Source of the DNA: Chitinophagaceae bacterium
GTDB lineage: Bacteria; Bacteroidota; Bacteroidia; Chitinophagales; Chitinophagaceae
Direction: 5' to 3'
Assembly (NCBI GenBank): GCA_019454915.1
Contig: JACFNM010000029.1
Span: 1 to 19,572, forward strand
Length of the DNA: 19,572 nucleotides
Part shown: piece by piece, positions 16,646-19,572 of the stretch
Position numbering within the stretch: the stretch's first letter is position 1
Layout: every line of letters starts with the position of its first letter
Notes under the pieces: model-generated
Seen by the model: the letters and a program-made list of their open reading frames with translations, nothing else
The model's database searches: none
Told to the model about the DNA's origin: nothing
Made by a program: the position numbers and the translations under genes

Positions 16646-18149
16646 TTTTTATCTTTTCAACAATATCCTCATTCCCCAATATGGTGATGCAGGTTAACAG
16701 GGCGCTGATAGAAGCTCCCAACACTCCGTGCACATTAATATTTTGCCCGGTAAGGTACAAATTTCGGACTTTGGTACGTGGAGATATAAATGTTTTTAAT
16801 GGATCCCGATAATCTTTTGCTACTCCGTACAGCGACCCGTCATAATTTCCAATATAGTCTCTGTACGACAGCGGCGTGGACGTACTGTATGATTTGATAC
16901 AATTCCTTAGTCCCGGAAACCGCTGTTCCACACAATCCAGCAGGGTTTCCGCTTTTCTCTTCTTGAACAATTCATAATCGGCGCCGCGGTCATTTTCATC
17001 ATAGATGGTATTAAATGTATGCTCCCAGGGCTTCATCTCTTCATAACGCATATAGGAAAAGATCGTCATCGCGTCAGCATACTCACCGGTTCTATAGGAC
17101 GGGGGTAAAAAGATAGCATATCCTAAGGGCCAGTTATCCTCAGTATAATCCGCCAGACCCCATATATGCCCAGGCTTATGATAATAATAGTTGTGTTTAT
17201 AGTAAGGGAAACAATTTTCCTTTAAAGCAATGTGAATCAGAAAAGAAGAGATCGTCTGGGGTAATGAGGCAATCCGCTTCCGGTATACCGGTTTGATGGC
17301 TTCGCTTTCCGTCATATCCATTGTCCGGGCCGGGTGCAGATTAGAAATAAAGCGGTCGGCATGATATTGCTTCCCGTTAGCCGTTTCGGCATATAATACT
17401 TTGTCGGCTTCCGTTACCAAACGGGTGACCTCACAATACTTGATGATTTCACCGCCATACTTCCGGATATTTTTAGCCAGAATATTAGCGATTTGAGATC
17501 CTCCGTTGACGCATTTCCAGGCGCTTTGAATATAGCTGTTAATGATCAACGAATGGATATAAAAAGGTGTTTCATTGGCCCGGCCAACGTACAGCGCATT
17601 GTTGCCTACCAAAACGGACTGTAATGTCTTATTTTGAATCAGTGAGGAAACCACCGTATAGGTATCTAATCCCCAAACATCGGCTTTGTCTTCATGCAGT
17701 CCGTTCGTTCTCAAATTGTATAACGGAAACCTGCTGCATACTTCCTTAATTTTCTCGCAGTAGGCCCGAATACCGGCTTCCTCCTCCGGAAAATCCTTAA
17801 CAAGGTTCCGGATAAAATTTTCATATCCCTGGCCCTGGCGATACTCTTTCGGGTCGTCACCGATAAGTATCTTATCAAAAGCGTCCTCATCCATCCGTTC
17901 CAGCTTCAGCTTATCCATCACTTCGAGGTATTTGAAGATTTGATAGAGATTTTGCCCCTCGCCTAATCCACCTAAGTAATGCACCCCCGAGTCGAATATC
18001 CTTTTGTCACGCGAAAAAGTCTGCAGGCTTCCGCCAATCTGGTTGTTCTTTTCCAGTATACATACACGATAACCTTCCCTGGCCAGTATTCCTCCGCATA
18101 CTAAGCCTCCTATGCCGCTTCCGATAATTACGATATCATATTTGTTCAT
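16638..18149 (-). CDS. FAD-dependent oxidoreductase, phytoene desaturase/CrtISO-like
   Basis: This 503-residue flavoprotein belongs to the amine-oxidase/phytoene-desaturase superfamily. An N-terminal dinucleotide-binding motif is intact (G10-S-G12-I-G-G15), with E33 (ILEKN) for the ribose and a second glycine motif (QIGGSLQTF). The C-terminus carries the matching FAD-binding stretch (LYLTGQNINVHGVLGASISA). The length is normal for CrtI/CrtISO-type enzymes. No carotenoid genes are nearby. In aryl-polyene/flexirubin loci a protein of this kind is a regular member, and it may oxidise, saturate or isomerise the polyene chain (inference). The ATG overlaps the stop of the acyltransferase-methyltransferase gene as ATGA (4 bases). 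The gene ends 8 bases inside the C45 gene, so all are coupled. Confidence 0.9.
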   Translation of the reverse strand: MNKYDIVIIGSGIGGLVCGGILAREGYRVCILEKNNQIGGSLQTFSRDKRIFDSGVHYLGGLGEGQNLYQIFKYLEVMDKLKLERMDEDAFDKILIGDDPKEYRQGQGYENFIRNLVKDFPEEEAGIRAYCEKIKEVCSRFPLYNLRTNGLHEDKADVWGLDTYTVVSSLIQNKTLQSVLVGNNALYVGRANETPFYIHSLIINSYIQSAWKCVNGGSQIANILAKNIRKYGGEIIKYCEVTRLVTEADKVLYAETANGKQYHADRFISNLHPARTMDMTESEAIKPVYRKRIASLPQTISSFLIHIALKENCFPYYKHNYYYHKPGHIWGLADYTEDNWPLGYAIFLPPSYRTGEYADAMTIFSYMRYEEMKPWEHTFNTIYDENDRGADYELFKKRKAETLLDCVEQRFPGLRNCIKSYSTSTPLSYRDYIGNYDGSLYGVAKDYRDPLKTFISPRTKVRNLYLTGQNINVHGVLGASISALLTCITILGNEDIVEKIKNA

Positions 18150-19572
18150 GACACCCGGGGCTGGTTTTGAATTACAAAAATAACATTGGAGGTGTACTTT
18201 GTCTCATCAATACGCTTGCAAGTGAACCCATGCCTGTCGGCCAGTTCCGTTATCATACTTCCGGAGAGAAAAGACAAACCGGTTTCCGCTGTCTTATTAA
18301 AGTGCAACAGTCTGGTGGAAAAAAATTCAGTCAGTTCGGTTCCCTTATGTTTTTCCTGGAGATCTTTGTCTCCGTCCCGTATTAACAGAACCCCGTTTTC
18401 ATTAAGACTCAGAAGGCATTTCTCAATCAGTGAACTTTGCTGTTCCGGAGTCAGGTAATGTAACATGTCGGCCATGATAATACCGTCGTATTTTTCCAGA
18501 GAAATCTTCATCACGTCCGCATATTCAAAACGGATTCGCGTATTTCTACTGAAGCAATGTGCCGCCACCCCGATTTTCTCTTCGTCGTAATCTATACCGA
18601 GGATATCCCTATCCCCTGCCGCAAAATGCAGCATATAAGACATGAAGCCATATCCGCAACCCAGGTCAAGTAATCTGCCTTTTTGGGGCAACAGGTTATG
18701 AATCGGTTTGTAGTCTTTTTCCAGTCTTACCTTAACACGCATATACCATTCCAATACGGGACCTTTGTAAATATAATTATAGAACAACTGTTCCCTGAAC
18801 CAGGAAATGTCTTCTAAACGAGCTCTCAGTTTTTCGTATTCCCGGCTGATGTATTGTCTGACGGATTTTGCTCTTTCGCGGTATCCTGATCCGAATTTGG
18901 TGTCGTCGGGTGTAATTCGCGGAAGGTATTGGATGGTGATTTTTCCGTTCTTTACCAGTATATCATTTTTGGAAAGTGTATAGCCGCTTCCGTGAATGAC
19001 AACAGGCAGTATATCCAAATTCAGCTTCTCCGCTAAATAAAATGCCCCTTTATGAAAACGCCCTACCGCGCCGTCTGCGGAACGGGTGCCTTCGGGGAAG
19101 ATAACAACAGAATATCCCTGTTCTACTTTTTTCTCTATGGCAGGAAGGCTGTTTTCAATTCCCGCTGAGGCTGAGTAATAATCCGCCATCCGAGCGATAG
19201 CGCCCGAGACAGGCGCACTCCTTACGCGGTCATTGGTGAGCAAAATCAGTTTGGGGTATTGCATCATCATCAGAAAATTATCTAACTCCGACTGATGATT
19301 ACAAATGATTATCGCCGGCTTTTGAAAGTTTTCACTTAATGGATTGACAATTGTCTTTTTCACGTTGCCCATGATATAAATCAGGGATTTGGAGAAACGC
19401 GCAATCGCCACATGAAACCAATACCGTCCTTTTTCCTGATTAAAAGGATTGACCTTTACAAAAATAATCCCGAGGATGCTTACGATAATACTTCCTGTCA
19501 GAAACCATATCTGTGAGAACAATGTTTTGAGAAAGCCCCAAAGAGTCCAGGGAAAATAGTTCTTCTGAATCC
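18146..19572 (-). CDS. PlsC-type acyltransferase fused to a SAM methyltransferase (5' end outside window)
   Basis: Two enzymes occur in one chain. Counted from an in-frame TTG at 19522, residues 70-205 form a lysophospholipid/glycerolipid acyltransferase domain. It has the HX4D catalytic motif (N75-H76-QSEL-D81) and the FPEGTRS motif (142-148). A linker at about 230-275 leads to a class I methyltransferase with the SAM-binding LDLGCGYG (285-292), the acidic GIDYDEEKI and MADMLHYL. A transmembrane segment (about 6-22) precedes the acyltransferase. The frame stays open upstream of the TTG to the window edge (16 more codons, including FPWTLWGFLKTL), so the true start is outside. In polyene loci such proteins are thought to attach the polyene to a lipid and methylate the aryl ring. 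It may also be joined upstream to an MMPL-type exporter (inference). Confidence 0.88.
   Translation of the reverse strand, partial: IQKNYFPWTLWGFLKTLFSQIWFLTGSIIVSILGIIFVKVNPFNQEKGRYWFHVAIARFSKSLIYIMGNVKKTIVNPLSENFQKPAIIICNHQSELDNFLMMMQYPKLILLTNDRVRSAPVSGAIARMADYYSASAGIENSLPAIEKKVEQGYSVVIFPEGTRSADGAVGRFHKGAFYLAEKLNLDILPVVIHGSGYTLSKNDILVKNGKITIQYLPRITPDDTKFGSGYRERAKSVRQYISREYEKLRARLEDISWFREQLFYNYIYKGPVLEWYMRVKVRLEKDYKPIHNLLPQKGRLLDLGCGYGFMSYMLHFAAGDRDILGIDYDEEKIGVAAHCFSRNTRIRFEYADVMKISLEKYDGIIMADMLHYLTPEQQSSLIEKCLLSLNENGVLLIRDGDKDLQEKHKGTELTEFFSTRLLHFNKTAETGLSFLSGSMITELADRHGFTCKRIDETKYTSNVIFVIQNQPRVS

Noticed and set aside
1..19572. CRISPR arrays, tRNA/rRNA genes, transposases, integrases or long direct repeats
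   Set aside because: None were seen on reading either strand. All long open frames are accounted for by efflux, reductase and biosynthetic genes.

Overview
The window looks like a chromosomal segment from a Bacteroidota species, probably Chitinophagaceae or a near relative. The evidence is lineage style rather than a marker gene. There is a heavy-metal RND permease fused to an outer-membrane factor, and lipoprotein-type RND adaptors. Shine-Dalgarno signals are largely absent. The right half carries the edge of what looks like a flexirubin/aryl-polyene locus. No rRNA, tRNA, CRISPR array, transposase or phage gene was seen. About 93% of the window is coding.

Left region, + strand (1-6475). The 3' end of an uncharacterised gene (1-432) is followed by a heavy-metal efflux locus. 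That locus holds a small exported protein of a type I associate with Bacteroidota metal-efflux operons (556-945), a 1452-residue CzcA/CusA-type permease carrying a whole TolC/CzcC-like outer-membrane factor at its C-terminus (981-5339), and a lipoprotein adaptor (5345-6475). Residues in the permease point to divalent cations (Zn/Co/Cd/Ni type) rather than Cu(I)/Ag(I).

Middle region, - strand (6557-13287). A second, independent RND pump of the hydrophobe/amphiphile (AcrB-like) class is encoded in the order adaptor, permease, TolC protein, with overlapping genes. An aldo/keto reductase lies downstream, separated by a 220-base gap that contains a 15-bp perfect dyad. The two pump loci converge on an 81-base gap (6476-6556).

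Right region, - strand (13388-19572). In transcription order (right to left) this is a PlsC acyltransferase-methyltransferase fusion still open at the window edge, a phytoene-desaturase-like FAD oxidoreductase, a membrane-anchored C45-family Ntn hydrolase, holo-ACP synthase (acpS), and a CynX/NimT-type MFS transporter. The first four overlap by 4, 8 and 1 bases and are surely one operon. This combination is what I know from flexirubin/aryl-polyene clusters, where polyene chains are built on an acyl carrier protein and linked to lipid. The core ketosynthases, ACPs and ammonia-lyase would have to lie to the right of the window, so the assignment is inference.

The most interesting points are the permease-outer-membrane-factor fusion with an embedded signal-like segment, the membrane-bound C45 hydrolase co-translated with acpS, the PlsC-methyltransferase protein that may be part of a larger exporter fusion, and the unexplained small exported protein of the metal locus.
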